Source of the DNA: Labyrinthula sp. Ha | Taxonomy: Eukaryota; Sar; Bigyra; Labyrinthulida; Labyrinthulaceae | Assembly: GCA_015227615.1 (NCBI GenBank) | Contig: JAALGZ010000047.1 | Coordinates: 62,001 to 126,000 of the forward strand | Length of the DNA stretch: 64,000 nt | Direction: 5' to 3' | Part shown: piece after piece, positions 11,244 to 22,200 of the stretch | Position numbering within the stretch: the stretch's first letter is position 1 | How the letters are laid out: every line of letters begins with the position of its first letter | The notes under the pieces: generated by a model | The model's database searches: none | What the model saw: the letters and a program-made list of their open reading frames with translations, nothing else | What the model was told of the DNA's origin: nothing | Made by a program: the position numbers and the translations under genes

Positions 11244-12779
11244 ATGAAACATAAATTTGGAAAGAGTTTAGCTAATCGAATGAATACTAGAGTTGTATTT
11301 ATTCAAGAACCAGAAGAAGAGCCAGAAATAATAGAATTCAGCTCAGATGAAGAAAAAGAAAATATAAAACCAAAGAAAAGAGTTGTAATTCTAAAAGACA
11401 ACTTTCCTATCAAGACAATTAAACAAAAAGAAAAAACAGAAGAAGAAAAAATTGAAACAGAAAAAAAATATTATGCAAGAAAAACAGAAGTGTTTTTAAG
11501 AAGACAAACAATGGGTTTTAAGAGAAAAACTGAAGTTAATGTTAAGCCTTTAACTAAGAACGAAGTATTGAAAAAATTTATAAAGGAGAAAAAAATAGGT
11601 AAACTGATTGGAGAAGGTGCTTATAAAAAATGTTTTCTTCTTGGTTTAACAGATGTTTTATTAGAAATAGAAATATTCGATAAAAATGATTATTCAGAAG
11701 AAGTATTAAAAGAAATTTCAATATTTAATAAATATAGTTTCTCAGAAGATAATTTCTTCTTTCCAAAAATAAATTTTTGTTGTGCATCAAAACAAAATAT
11801 AACAGAAAAAAGAAATAAAAATAATTTTATTTATATTTCTATGCCTAGATATATGAATGCAGAAGATTTTGCAGCAAGATATAATTTTGATATAATAGAA
11901 CTTTTTTCAAGTATTTGTTTTTGTTATTTTATTTTCTCAACAAATTTTGTTCATTATGATATTAAACTAAATAATTTTCTAATAAAAAAACTTTATAATT
12001 CAGAACTGAAAAATAAAACTTATAATTCTCATATTTTAAAGATAGAAAAATTTACTCAAAATGATTTTCATAATACATTTCCTTTTCCAATAATAACAGA
12101 TTTTGGAAGTTCAGAAAAAATAGGAGAAGAAAAATTTAAAACAACAACTTTAGAAAATACTCCAATAGATTATTTTTTCTTTAATAAACCAGACGTTTCA
12201 AATAAATCAGATATTTTTCAACTTGGTTTAGTTTTAATAAATCTATTAGGAAAAAAACCATATGAGGAACTCTTAGAAAAAGTTGAACCACCAAAATATT
12301 TTATGAAGAATATTAAAAAACTAATTCCAGTTGAACCACCAAAATATTTTATGAAGAATATTAAAAAACTAATTCCAAAAACAATAATTGAAGATAAAGA
12401 AGATATTCCAATTTTATCAAAAACTTTATATAAATATTTAGTTTTATTTGGAGAAGAGAGTTTAAAAAACATAAAAGGTGAAAAAATTAATCTTCCTCTT
12501 GTTAAATTTATTAAAGAAGCTTTTTTCGAAAAAGTAGAAAGAAAGAGAAATATTAAAAATAAAGAAGAAAGGAAAAAACTAAAAGAGGACTTTGACAAAC
12601 ATTCTGAACATTATAACGTTTTCAAACCAAGTTCAGAAGGAGTTTTTAATACTTTCAAGTATGATAGAGAAGGAATAGATTTGTTAAAAAATATGCTTGA
12701 AGCAAATCCAACAAAGAGAATAACACCAGAAGAAATATTATCTCATCAATATTTTAAATATTTCATCCAAAAAGTTTAG
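11244..12779 (+). CDS. Divergent serine/threonine protein kinase
   Basis: A 511-residue single-exon protein. Residues 1-115 are charged and probably disordered (acidic patch EEEPEIIEFSSDEEKE). The kinase fold follows: glycine loop LIGEGAYKKCF at 121-131, catalytic loop VHYDIKLNNFLI with Asp239, Lys241 and Asn244, DFG at 286-288, a Cys/Phe-rich helix before the catalytic loop, and a C-terminal NPTKRITPEEILSHQYF signature. The strand that should carry the ATP-anchoring Lys reads VLLEIEIF with no lysine, so ATP binding may be altered or the Lys displaced. Within the C-lobe a 16-residue unit starting VEPPKYFMK occurs twice in tandem (see repeat). Codon use is extremely AT-biased (Lys AAA, Ile ATA, Asn AAT). 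The exact kinase family is not clear to me. The stop lies 3 bp from the stop of the convergent gene. Confidence 0.82.
   Translation: MKHKFGKSLANRMNTRVVFIQEPEEEPEIIEFSSDEEKENIKPKKRVVILKDNFPIKTIKQKEKTEEEKIETEKKYYARKTEVFLRRQTMGFKRKTEVNVKPLTKNEVLKKFIKEKKIGKLIGEGAYKKCFLLGLTDVLLEIEIFDKNDYSEEVLKEISIFNKYSFSEDNFFFPKINFCCASKQNITEKRNKNNFIYISMPRYMNAEDFAARYNFDIIELFSSICFCYFIFSTNFVHYDIKLNNFLIKKLYNSELKNKTYNSHILKIEKFTQNDFHNTFPFPIITDFGSSEKIGEEKFKTTTLENTPIDYFFFNKPDVSNKSDIFQLGLVLINLLGKKPYEELLEKVEPPKYFMKNIKKLIPVEPPKYFMKNIKKLIPKTIIEDKEDIPILSKTLYKYLVLFGEESLKNIKGEKINLPLVKFIKEAFFEKVERKRNIKNKEERKKLKEDFDKHSEHYNVFKPSSEGVFNTFKYDREGIDLLKNMLEANPTKRITPEEILSHQYFKYFIQKV
12282..12377 (+). repeat. Perfect 48-bp tandem duplication inside the kinase gene
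   Basis: Bases 12282-12329 and 12330-12377 are identical copies. The unit is a multiple of three, so the frame is kept and a 16-residue segment beginning VEPPKYFMK is doubled in the kinase C-lobe. The absence of any difference points to a recent replication-slippage event, or to an assembly artefact. Confidence 0.95.
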
Positions 12780-12782
12780 AAA

Positions 12783-13322
12783 TCATTTAATGTTGAGTTT
12801 GAGTTTCTTAAATCTATCTTTTGAAAGTCTTTCTGAAAAAGATGGGGGTTTTACAGCAACTTCTCTGATTCCATTCATTCTTAATTCAGAAAATGTTTGA
12901 TTTTTATTTTCTTTTTGTTGAAATCTTTTTAGTTTTGGCTTTTCTTTCCTTTCTTGCAGATCCAACTTAGACTTAGACTTTGTTTTCTTCTTCTTTGGTT
13001 CTTGTTTCTTTATCATAACAGCGAGATCTCTAAAACCAACTATATTGTTATTCAATTTTTTCTCCTTATTTCTAACATTACGTTTCCTGTTTTTTCTAAC
13101 TTTTTCAATTTGTTCATACTTTTCCTGATGTTCAGCAACCCTTGAAAACAGCTTGTGCTTTTGATTCTTACTTTCTTCAGTCAAAATAAATCCATCTACA
13201 GAAATTGCTTTACCATTTTGATTCAATTGCAAAGGATCATTGAAATTATCTTTCTGACCAATTAATTGATCAAAATCTTTGATTAATGGTTTCTTTTTTC
13301 TATAACGACTCAATTTTCCCAT
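12783..13322 (-). CDS. Small basic, probably nucleolar protein
   Basis: A 179-residue Lys/Arg-rich protein starting at the ATG at 13322 (MGKLSRYRKKKPL). The frame is open 19 codons further, to 13379, but the extension lies across the promoter-like bZIP sites and looks non-coding. Features are an N-terminal MGKxxRxRKK stretch, a basic coiled-coil middle (EKYEQIEKVRKNRKRN), several lysine clusters that could be nuclear/nucleolar signals, and a C-terminal GIREVAVKPPSFSERL. That last motif reminds me of the CCDC137-type 'V..PP.F..' ending of ribosome-biogenesis-like proteins, but this is weak. It is convergent with the kinase gene, with stops 3 bp apart, and divergent from the MORN gene. Confidence 0.65.
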   Translation of the reverse strand: MGKLSRYRKKKPLIKDFDQLIGQKDNFNDPLQLNQNGKAISVDGFILTEESKNQKHKLFSRVAEHQEKYEQIEKVRKNRKRNVRNKEKKLNNNIVGFRDLAVMIKKQEPKKKKTKSKSKLDLQERKEKPKLKRFQQKENKNQTFSELRMNGIREVAVKPPSFSERLSKDRFKKLKLNIK

Positions 13323-13655
13323 TTTTCCTCGATTACAATTTTTTGAGTCAAATATGATTCGATTCAAGTTATGACTCAAAATACTGCTCCAAGAACAGTG
13401 TTAAAGTGAAGCGAATCGAAGTACAAAGAGAGCCGTTAATCTAGCTAGGCAAGAGTATGACCAAAAGGGTAACCAAACATAATAGCTGATACAAACAGAA
13501 TTAACTGCATTTAACTAGTTAGTCTGAAAGAATGAGAAAATAAATGATTTTCCAAATGGCCTCTCTATCCTTTCTGCTTCTTTTTTTTCACCTTCGTATC
13601 TTAGATGCCTCTAAAATAAACGGTTAGATTGTTAATCAAGGAATTAACAAAGTAA
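13323..13655. promoter_or_regulatory. Divergent promoter with two bZIP-type sites
   Basis: This 333-bp gap separates the starts of two divergent genes. It holds TGAGTCA (13344-13350) and TGACTCA (13372-13378), both matching the AP-1/GCN4 bZIP core, 22-56 bp upstream of the minus-strand start. A CCGTTA (near 13429) and an AACGG (13618-13622) resemble Myb cores. Motif matches are direct; function is inference. Confidence 0.4.
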
Positions 13656-15938
13656 ATGGTCTTCAAAAGTAGATATGAAAGATTTGAGCACAAAAGAAAG
13701 GTTATGAAAGAGCTCATCACTGTCTGTTTGGGTGACAAAGGTACAGAAAAAGATATAAGTCGAGAAAGGATGAATGAGAAGGTTGTGGAAAAGATTTTCG
13801 GCTGTAAGGTTTGGTTTTTATATGAGGAAAGTTCAAGACAAGTAGTTTTCAAAGAGGAATGGAAGGTGAAATGCAGAACAAAACCATCAAAGTATCACAT
13901 ATTTCTTAAGCAGAAGGTGGCCTTATATCCCTTTAATGATATCCTAGCTACTGGATCTTACGAAGGTGAATCAGCCCTTATAGCCGTGAATGTTCCTAGT
14001 GAGCTAAAAGATGAGGATTTTGCTAATTACTTAAAATTTGGAATATGGGAAAAAGAAAAGTTGGATAATTTATTAATTACAGAACAGATTTCACGAAAAA
14101 GCAAGTTAAGTGAAAATATGAAGGGACTTGAAGAAAAAGGGAATGTTGAATCGCTAGAGCGAATGAAACAAAAAATGAAGTCAATTTCAAAAGTTCTAGA
14201 AAGAAAACAATCTGTGTGTTTAAACTTTGAATTTCTCTGTAGACCACTAGAAGATGATGCGGAAGAAAGTGGAGTGCGTACTTTGGTAGTAGTTGTTACT
14301 GGTTCTTGTTTAACACTTGGTAGAAAAAAGTTCTTGTACAAGGAGATTCTTTCTTTTGATAACTGGGTAAATGTGAAATGTTGTAGAGGGTCATTAGATG
14401 CAACAGAATTTCATATGGTTAATTCTGTTGATGAAGATATGGATAGAATTCAAGGAACTGAGTTGATTCGATTCTATAGAATTCCTTTTAACCAAGGGTT
14501 CAATCAGGATGAAACGTTTTTTGAGAAGGGCCTTTTTGGTGTAAATGGCAGAGAAAAAGGTTTGCTGATAGATTTTGAGAGAAAGAAGATATGTTTTCCT
14601 AAGTTCTTTCTAGAAAAGGAAGGTGATATTTTTGTTAATTTTTGTTTGTTGAAGACAAATAATATGTCTTTGATGAACACTTTTTATATTCCAAGAGACA
14701 ATAACTTAAATAAAGAAGTGGCGCAGAGCTCAGGTGAAAAGGAGCTGAAGAAAGACTCTGTGAGTGAAGAAGTTTTGGATGAAAAGGCCTCTCTGTTTGA
14801 CACATTTGAGGTTGATGTTTCACCATATAATATTTGTAAAGAGGTTAATTTTATGCAAAGTCGGAAACAATTCAGTAAAATTAACTTTTCTGTAGCGTCA
14901 AACTGCTTAGAAGGATCTGGAGAGATAATATTTGGTGATGGAAGTAAATTCTTGGGCTCTATTAAAAATGGTAGGATTTCTGGTCAAGGAATCTGGAAAA
15001 ACTTCTCTTACCTTGGAAGCGAATTTTCTGCTGGATTTTTCATTGATGGTGTTCTGAGTGGTTTTGGAGTAAAGTTAATGTTTGATCTGATTGAGGTTGG
15101 TAATTTCAAGGACGGTGGGGTAGATGGTTATGGATATCGTTTAAGCCCTAATTTCTTACATAGTGGATATTTTGAACGAAGCAAGTTGACAGGAAAAGGG
15201 ACTTCTCTGTACATGGACAATACTGAAAGCTGGCACCATATGTATATATTCGAAGGGCTAATGGTTGAAGATGAAATTCTTGGTGATGGAAAGCTGTATC
15301 TAGTTGAAGAACATTTAATTTCAATGAATTTGCATTCTTTTTATTCTGCAGCCGTAACAGCTTTTGAACGTATGCCTGTAGAAGATTTGCTGCCTTATTT
15401 TGAAGCTCTTGGAACAAAGATTAAGGAACTCTTATCAAAGTCTTGTCAAGTTGCAGAAACTGTTATTTCAGGAATGTGGACTTTAGGCAAGTTAAGAAGT
15501 GCTCGTTGTGTATCTAGCACTTCGGGGCACTTTATGCTTACCTTGAACAAGAACATTAGAGATTTAATAAGAAAATTTGAAACATCATATTCCGCTGCAA
15601 AAGCTCACAAAGAGCAATTGGTGGAGAAAATACTTGAGGCCTGTTCAAGAAGACGAGAATTGAAGACAAGAAATACTAAGAGAGTCTGTCGAAGAATGGA
15701 GCAAGGTCACAAATTGTTTGAGGATCTCTCTGGCAAGCTTGATCAAATTAACATGTTAGTTAAGAGCGAACGGAGTTTGACCGAAGAAGAGCGAAAGCAG
15801 GTGAGTTTCAAAGATGTGAAGATTACCCTGCTTGCTTGTATACTGTATCCACCTCCAAGAAGAAGTACTATAAATGAGAGTCTAAGACACTACTTAGTAA
15901 TGGAGAAAAAGCTAGAGGCATCAAAAATGGTCGAATGA
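13656..15938 (+). CDS. MORN-repeat protein
   Basis: A 760-residue single-exon protein starting MVFKSRYERF just after an in-frame TAA. The N-terminal about 400 residues match no domain I know. At about 415-520 there are four or five degenerate MORN repeats, seen as the GxGxxxxxxGxxxxGxxxxGxxxG rhythm: GSGEIIFGDGSKFLGSIKNG, GQGIW, GFGVKL, GYGYRL, GKGTSLY. MORN repeats form elongated beta scaffolds that often bind membrane lipids or organise cytoskeletal collars. The C-terminal 150 residues are helical and charged (REL/RRME/EERKQ), probably coiled coil. No kinase, SET or Nek domain is fused. Cytoskeletal or membrane-linked role by family analogy only. Confidence 0.8.
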   Translation: MVFKSRYERFEHKRKVMKELITVCLGDKGTEKDISRERMNEKVVEKIFGCKVWFLYEESSRQVVFKEEWKVKCRTKPSKYHIFLKQKVALYPFNDILATGSYEGESALIAVNVPSELKDEDFANYLKFGIWEKEKLDNLLITEQISRKSKLSENMKGLEEKGNVESLERMKQKMKSISKVLERKQSVCLNFEFLCRPLEDDAEESGVRTLVVVVTGSCLTLGRKKFLYKEILSFDNWVNVKCCRGSLDATEFHMVNSVDEDMDRIQGTELIRFYRIPFNQGFNQDETFFEKGLFGVNGREKGLLIDFERKKICFPKFFLEKEGDIFVNFCLLKTNNMSLMNTFYIPRDNNLNKEVAQSSGEKELKKDSVSEEVLDEKASLFDTFEVDVSPYNICKEVNFMQSRKQFSKINFSVASNCLEGSGEIIFGDGSKFLGSIKNGRISGQGIWKNFSYLGSEFSAGFFIDGVLSGFGVKLMFDLIEVGNFKDGGVDGYGYRLSPNFLHSGYFERSKLTGKGTSLYMDNTESWHHMYIFEGLMVEDEILGDGKLYLVEEHLISMNLHSFYSAAVTAFERMPVEDLLPYFEALGTKIKELLSKSCQVAETVISGMWTLGKLRSARCVSSTSGHFMLTLNKNIRDLIRKFETSYSAAKAHKEQLVEKILEACSRRRELKTRNTKRVCRRMEQGHKLFEDLSGKLDQINMLVKSERSLTEEERKQVSFKDVKITLLACILYPPPRRSTINESLRHYLVMEKKLEASKMVE

Positions 15939-18236
15939 TTAATGTTCTTAGACTTGACGCGAAGTTTTATTCTCAGTACTAGTTATAGAATAACCACTCA
16001 CAGTTTTTCTACAGAAAATTTGCAAAGGAGTTGTTGCATTGATTTTTTTCTGAATTCTTGCGTTGTGGTTTTTGTAAGAAGAACTAGCAGCAAGCTTGAG
16101 CTTAGAGGCCCTACATGAGCCAGTGTTCGATTATATGGGGCATTATTTTGCAAACCTGCAGAATTTAGTTTGGTTATCGTTGAAGAGTATCTTTAATTTG
16201 ACTACAAAAAGCACTTAGATCTATTCATTAGCTTTTTACATATTAGCACCACGTATCTTCTTGTTTCAGATGTAAGGTCAAGTACACACCCCAAATAAAG
16301 TTTGTCAAGTATTAATCATTTTCGGTGAATATAAAAATTTAGAATTAGATTAATTTTACAAAAATGGTTTCATCCTTAAGGTCTTATAGTCCAGTCTATT
16401 GAGTTTGAATAGATGAATATCTGAGACTTTAACTCTTGCCTTGCTATGTCTTACCATAACTGTGTTGTAACTCGTATTAAACCATAATAAGGTTACCGCA
16501 AACTCGACCTTTGGTAATTGGTTATTTACCCCCACACTTATGATTCTTAATGTTCAAGTTGATAAATCAACTTTATTTATTATTCTTGTTGAATCCCTGA
16601 ATAAACTTTTTTTCTTCAAAAAACTTAGTATTGTGAGAATGATCATGCTGGAAGAAAGGCAGAGATAGTGAATTCTTATCATAACTAGGACTGAGATCAA
16701 ATAGATTTGCTAAAGATATTCTCTGGTCATTTTCTAGAGTCGGACTAATTTCCCTACATGACTATCCAGTAGATGAAAAGAGCTAAGTGGCTCTATCATT
16801 TTGACGATATAATATAATACCAAGATTCAACATTCCTTCTAGAGTTAGATCTAGCTTCCTTATCATTTTTGGAGGAAAGTATGCTCTCTTAATGACATGC
16901 TTCTCTAGTCCAGGAACAGTTTTAATCATTGAGGCAGTATTTGGGAATTATCTGCATAAGTCTAATAGATCGAGGAAGCTTAATACAAATCTAATTAGGC
17001 AGTTTGAGACTATCTCATCTTTACCTGAATTGATTCCAGAAACTTTACTTGGGTTCATAAGGAAGAACCAAATTGCTGGAATTTGTCAAATGAATTAGTG
17101 TGAGTAAATTATGTTATTTCGTTCAAATAAAAACTTATCTTTATTTTAATATTTTGAGTTCAAGGATCTTTTTTCTTGGTGTGTTATCTTATGCAAAGAT
17201 TTTCCCTAGAGTAAATCAGTATATTTTTTCAATTGCTGACTCTAAATGAAAAGAATTATTAGAACGTAATAAAGCCTTCTCCAACATTATTCATCCGATG
17301 CATATAAACATATCATCTTGTCTAAGAAATGCATGGTTCTTCTTTTAGACATCGTCAATTAATAATATGCTGCTTCTGTTCACGTCTTAAGACCTAATAT
17401 GTATTGCGAGCACCTTGAAAGACTTTTCCAAGATATCCACTCTAATCATATTCGAGTATCCTACGAACAAGGAAAATACTTAAACTGCTACAAATAATAA
17501 AGAAAACAAATTCTTACAAGGGAAGAATCAAATCTTAAAAGCTCGACATGTAGCACATGGCTTGCTGTTTTCTTTTCAAACCTTTTTTCTTGCAAACTGT
17601 TACATTGGAATCTGTGCGAATAAAAAAACTGCCATATGGTAAAATAGAATTGAATCATAAATAAAAATATAAATAACACCACTTCTTCATTTTTCTTGTG
17701 TTTTTTTTGGTAGACCCACTTTTGCTTAGTTACTTCGGGTCCTTTGGTTTTATTGAATGGGTTGTGCTGTGCAGAACTTGTGCCATTTCATGCAGTACAA
17801 ACATTGATCAAATAAGATAATGTTATATGTATATATTTAGTACTATAAAGTCATCTATACTGGTTTGCTACTTTCTGATTTATATAATCTGACTTCGCTA
17901 AGAGGCAAGAAAATTGAATCTTAGTATGGAAAACAAACCAATGAAATTTCGACAAGAGACCCTGAATGATTCAATTTCTTCTCCACCAGAGTGAAACAGA
18001 ATCTATATCCACAATGATTAAAGTTATATTACCTTTATGACCTTTTTACCTCCTCGCTCTATTATACATACCATGGGTCTCATCAAATATCAAAATTAGA
18101 AGGTGTTTTTCGAAATGGGCTTGGAAATAAAGGCATACAATACTGCATTACCATAGAATCCAATACGGAACCATTTACAAACAAAAACTGCAAAAAAAAA
18201 GAAAGCAGAACAGTCAAACCCCTCGTATAATCAAAG
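15939..18236. other. Intergenic stretch, no supported gene
   Basis: About 2.3 kb, AT-rich, with only short open frames (longest 68 codons at 16892-17098) that lack recognisable motifs. Nothing else seen. Confidence 0.6.
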
Positions 18237-19213
18237 ATGCCTGACAACACAAAAACATACGGAATAATCGGTTTCATGGTGGTAATATTACTATTAGGAG
18301 TTGGTTTTCTCATTTCTAACTCCCAGAATTCTGACACACTGAATGTAGAAACAATTTCCAACCAATGCAACATTAACGATCGCACCTCTTGCGAAGTCAT
18401 CCAAGGTACTTTTGAGGTGCTGGACGTCTTTTCACATGATGAAAATGCGTTTACGTACTTTCCCCCTTTAATTAAACTCTTAGTCAAGGATTATTTTACG
18501 ATGAAGGATTTCTCTACGAAGGAACAGGAAGAAACAGAGTCTCCAGTGTTCGAAAAGTTGAAATTGAATCCGGTCAAGTATTAAATAGTATCTTAGTTGA
18601 TGAAGCTGGATCTGATCTTCCAGATGTTCCGTATTTTGGTGAAGGAATTACTCTTTGGAATTTCTTTGAAGAGGATCTTATCCTTCAGATTACTTGGCTT
18701 GAACGAACTTGTTTTATGTATTATAAAGATACTTTGCAGCCATTTAATTTACCAAATAATTATTTCAAATTTGAAACAACAGATAATGAAGGATGGGGAA
18801 TAGTTGTGCATCCGGACACGCGAGAAGTGATTATTTCAGATGGTTCAAGTTATTTACACTTTTATGAGTTTGTTGAAAATTTTGGGATATATTCGTTTCA
18901 ATTAAAGAGAAGATTGGAAGTTATTAATCCTGTAACGAATGAGTCTCGTGATATGATTAATGAGTTAGAGTTAATAGAGATTGAAGGGGAATTACTATTG
19001 TTTATGAATATTTGGTATTCAGACGACATCCTTGCTGTTGATTTAGATACAGGTTTTATTAAGAGGAGGTATAATTTTAGTGAAGAAAATCTTCCTTTTG
19101 ACATTTTGAATCGGGAAAATGTGTTGAATGGGATTGCATGGGATGCTAATTCCACTGATGTGTATATAACAGGAAAACTGTGGCGGAACATGATGAGAGT
19201 TAGTCTTGATTAG
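18237..19213 (+). CDS. Glutaminyl-peptide cyclotransferase (plant-type), membrane-anchored, one 29-nt intron
   Basis: Removing a GT-AG intron at 18455-18483 (29 nt) joins two frames into one 315-residue protein. The join creates HDENAFTQGLFYDEGFLYEG at residues 67-86, the opening motif of the plant/bacterial-type glutamine cyclotransferase beta-propeller; without splicing it is destroyed. Further family motifs follow: SSVRKVEIESG, YFGEGITLW, ILQITWLERT, GWGIVVHPD, IISDGSSYLHF, INELELIE, NIWYSDDILAVD and VLNGIAWDANSTDVYITGK. The enzyme cyclises N-terminal Gln to pyroglutamate on secreted proteins. One hydrophobic segment (residues about 8-26) after a short N-terminus predicts a signal anchor, placing the enzyme in the ER/Golgi lumen or at the surface. 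The family match is strong throughout, so this is also the best proof of the short introns. Confidence 0.93.
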
Positions 19214-22200
19214 AAAAGCACCTAGATTTTAACTTGATAAATAATTAAATTACTTTGTACTCTATATTATTCTAAAGGAGCATTATATGCACCTTCACCC
19301 ATTTTCTATCCTTACACAACAATCACTTTACAGTACTTCCTAGGAAGGGTTATTTGCCCATTATTATGTACAGTGTAAGAAAGTTGATTGACACATATTT
19401 AAAAAAAACTACCTTTATTGTAAAAATAATTTTATATGTACACCAATAAATAATACATTTTGTATACTGCGCTGTTTAATTTTGTTAGGAGCAAAAAAGA
19501 TAGGAAGACAAACTTTATTTTTAGAAGGAATTACACTAACATTCTCGGTGAAAAAACTATCTGTAACAAAAGCTCAATACAGAAGACTCTTTACTATACC
19601 AATATATAACGTAGTTAATGATACATTTATATTTGCTTCGAGAAGACAAAGCATTCAGTTTTCAATTTAACAAGAAAGAACACGTTCTTTGCAACCAGCA
19701 CCGTTGTTGTACTTATGTTATGGTAATTGTTAATTATAGTAAAAAAACTCTGCTTCGAGTACTAACTCTACCACCTTATAGAAGCTGATGTCAATCTTTA
19801 CATTCATGTTTGATGTGGAGCAATTACCAATACATAGCCTTCGGATTGGATATATTTATCATTAAATACTTGAAAATTATTCTGATTCTGATTGTCAACA
19901 AGAGAATTTGAATTTTATTTCTTATCAAACCATTCTGACTTTAGTTTGATTATCAATATAAGGTTGCGCCACATCTCACTAGACCAAATATCCAAAAAAA
20001 TTGCACGGTAGAAAACCTATGTTGAATTACCGCTTGTTTTGGGAATAGCAACGGAGTATTGTACAATTGGGCCATATAGACCATTCATTGAAAGTTATAT
20101 CAAGGAGTAAGAATATTTATTACCAATTGAGTCAGACACTTTTGGCTCAAGCTTCTATTGAAAATTATTTAGGCCATCAGGAGATAGCCAGAAATACTCG
20201 ACAAGAATTAAAATCTTAACTTTCTTATTGATTATAGGAATCAAAGCAAGAATGAAAGATTTAGTGATAGTTTTTATCAAATCCGATGCCAAATTGTAAC
20301 CTGATTTGAGAAGTGTTCCTGTAATTACTTGGTCAAAATACCTTATTAAAGAATAGTTAAGACTCGATATTACAGAGAAATACTGACCAGAAAATTGAGT
20401 TTGTAACTACAGTCCATTTATACAGAGAAAATTCAGCTCATACATTCTAAGAAGATATAGCTCTAAATTTCTTATTTTTCATGCAGATTTAGCATTCGCT
20501 GGATATTTTTAAAAAATCCCACCATTCTGTTCTAGATACTAACCGCGATTTAATCTAATTTTCCCGCAAATTTTCGGTGAATCTCGTAACATAGAGGAAA
20601 ACAGATCTCTGCAGTACAGTTAGCCATATAGAGGTGGTGGTCTTCATCTTTCATTTTTTATATTAGCCTGTCTTGCCTAAAATGATATAGCGAAAGAAAT
20701 TTTACATATCTTTAATAAACAAATTAAGCATTCCTTGGTATTCGAAAAAGCTCGTTCACTAACCTTAGTAGTACTTCTTAGCAGGAATTGGTTGCTCTAA
20801 AGAAAAAAAATCCAATCATTCAATTCTACTAGAGAAAATAACTCTACGTTCTGAGCTGGATTCCTTAAGTATTGAATGCAATTCTAGTTATCTAGCCTAA
20901 ATATTCAAACACAGCTCATACTTATTTAAGTAAACGAAAGAAAAACCAGTTCTAGAGTGGCTTGACTCATTCTCTTGATAATCTACAATTTTCTTAGATT
21001 TATTTTGCGGTTGTTTCTTTTCAAAAGATAATTAGGCACTCAGTATTAGCTAAGTTTCTGGCTCCATTTAATGTCAACCCAAACTATTAAAGATTATACT
21101 AAGTTATGGTATATTGGTCCGATCACTCATGTCATTTGATTAGAGGCTGAAGATTCTCTCTTCTTGGTGAATAAAATATTCTAGCGCAATAGAATCATAG
21201 TCTGAAATATTAACTAATAGGAAAGTGATACTAAGAAACTTATTATCAAAAGAGTGAAAATGGCCAGAAACTTTCTAAGAGTACATGTATATATGCAACC
21301 AATCTTTAAGGTTTGAACTTGCCAAGTTGATTCGCAAGCTAGAGTGTAAGAGCTGGCATCTTATATATGAACACGAAAAAGAATATAAAGAATAACGAAC
21401 AATCCTCTGACCTTTTCATACTAGACTGAATTATATGCTAAGAGAATAGTTATCGAGAATTTAGGATATCTAGTTCTCATATGCACTGCTAAGTACTTAC
21501 CCAACTATTAAGGTATATATATATAGGTTAAGCGGATTACAGTTAGTCGAAATTTGTTTCTAGCTCGGGAATCGAGAATGAAAGGCTACATGATGTTCTT
21601 CAGGGCATTATAATCTTGGGTAGGAACAAGGGATGAAAACCACTACACTAACATTTCATAGATAATAGCAAAAAAATTGTAAAGTTAGGAATAAAATTAT
21701 GTAGAATGCCTCAAACTGCATGAAAATATACGATATAAGCAATTTCCAGATAGATCTACATGCGTTTGCAAACAATTGTTAGAAGTCTTGAGAAATTTGA
21801 AAGCGTTTGCATCAAACTCCATTTCTCATCTACCAATAAATGAAATTTCCCCCTATTGCTCTAATATGTCTTTAGTACTCATTAATAAGTGGAATCATTA
21901 GAGATTTAGTATTTATGCCTAACATTGCACCTTGATTTAATAAATTGACTGAAATTTCCGGAAGCTTGTTTGACTGCTCATAAAGATCACTGACGGTACC
22001 CCTACTTACTTTTAGACGATTCTTTGAAATTTTATAAATAAACAGGAAAGTCAAATGCCTTAGAACTATCGATACTCTCTTTGGTGGACTTAATTTCAAC
22101 ACTCATGACTTCGATCTCCGAATTTTAATTAAGTATCTTTATATTTCTAGAAGACATTTGTAAGTTCTTGTGGGTCATCGCAGCAATTTTACCTCAGCCA

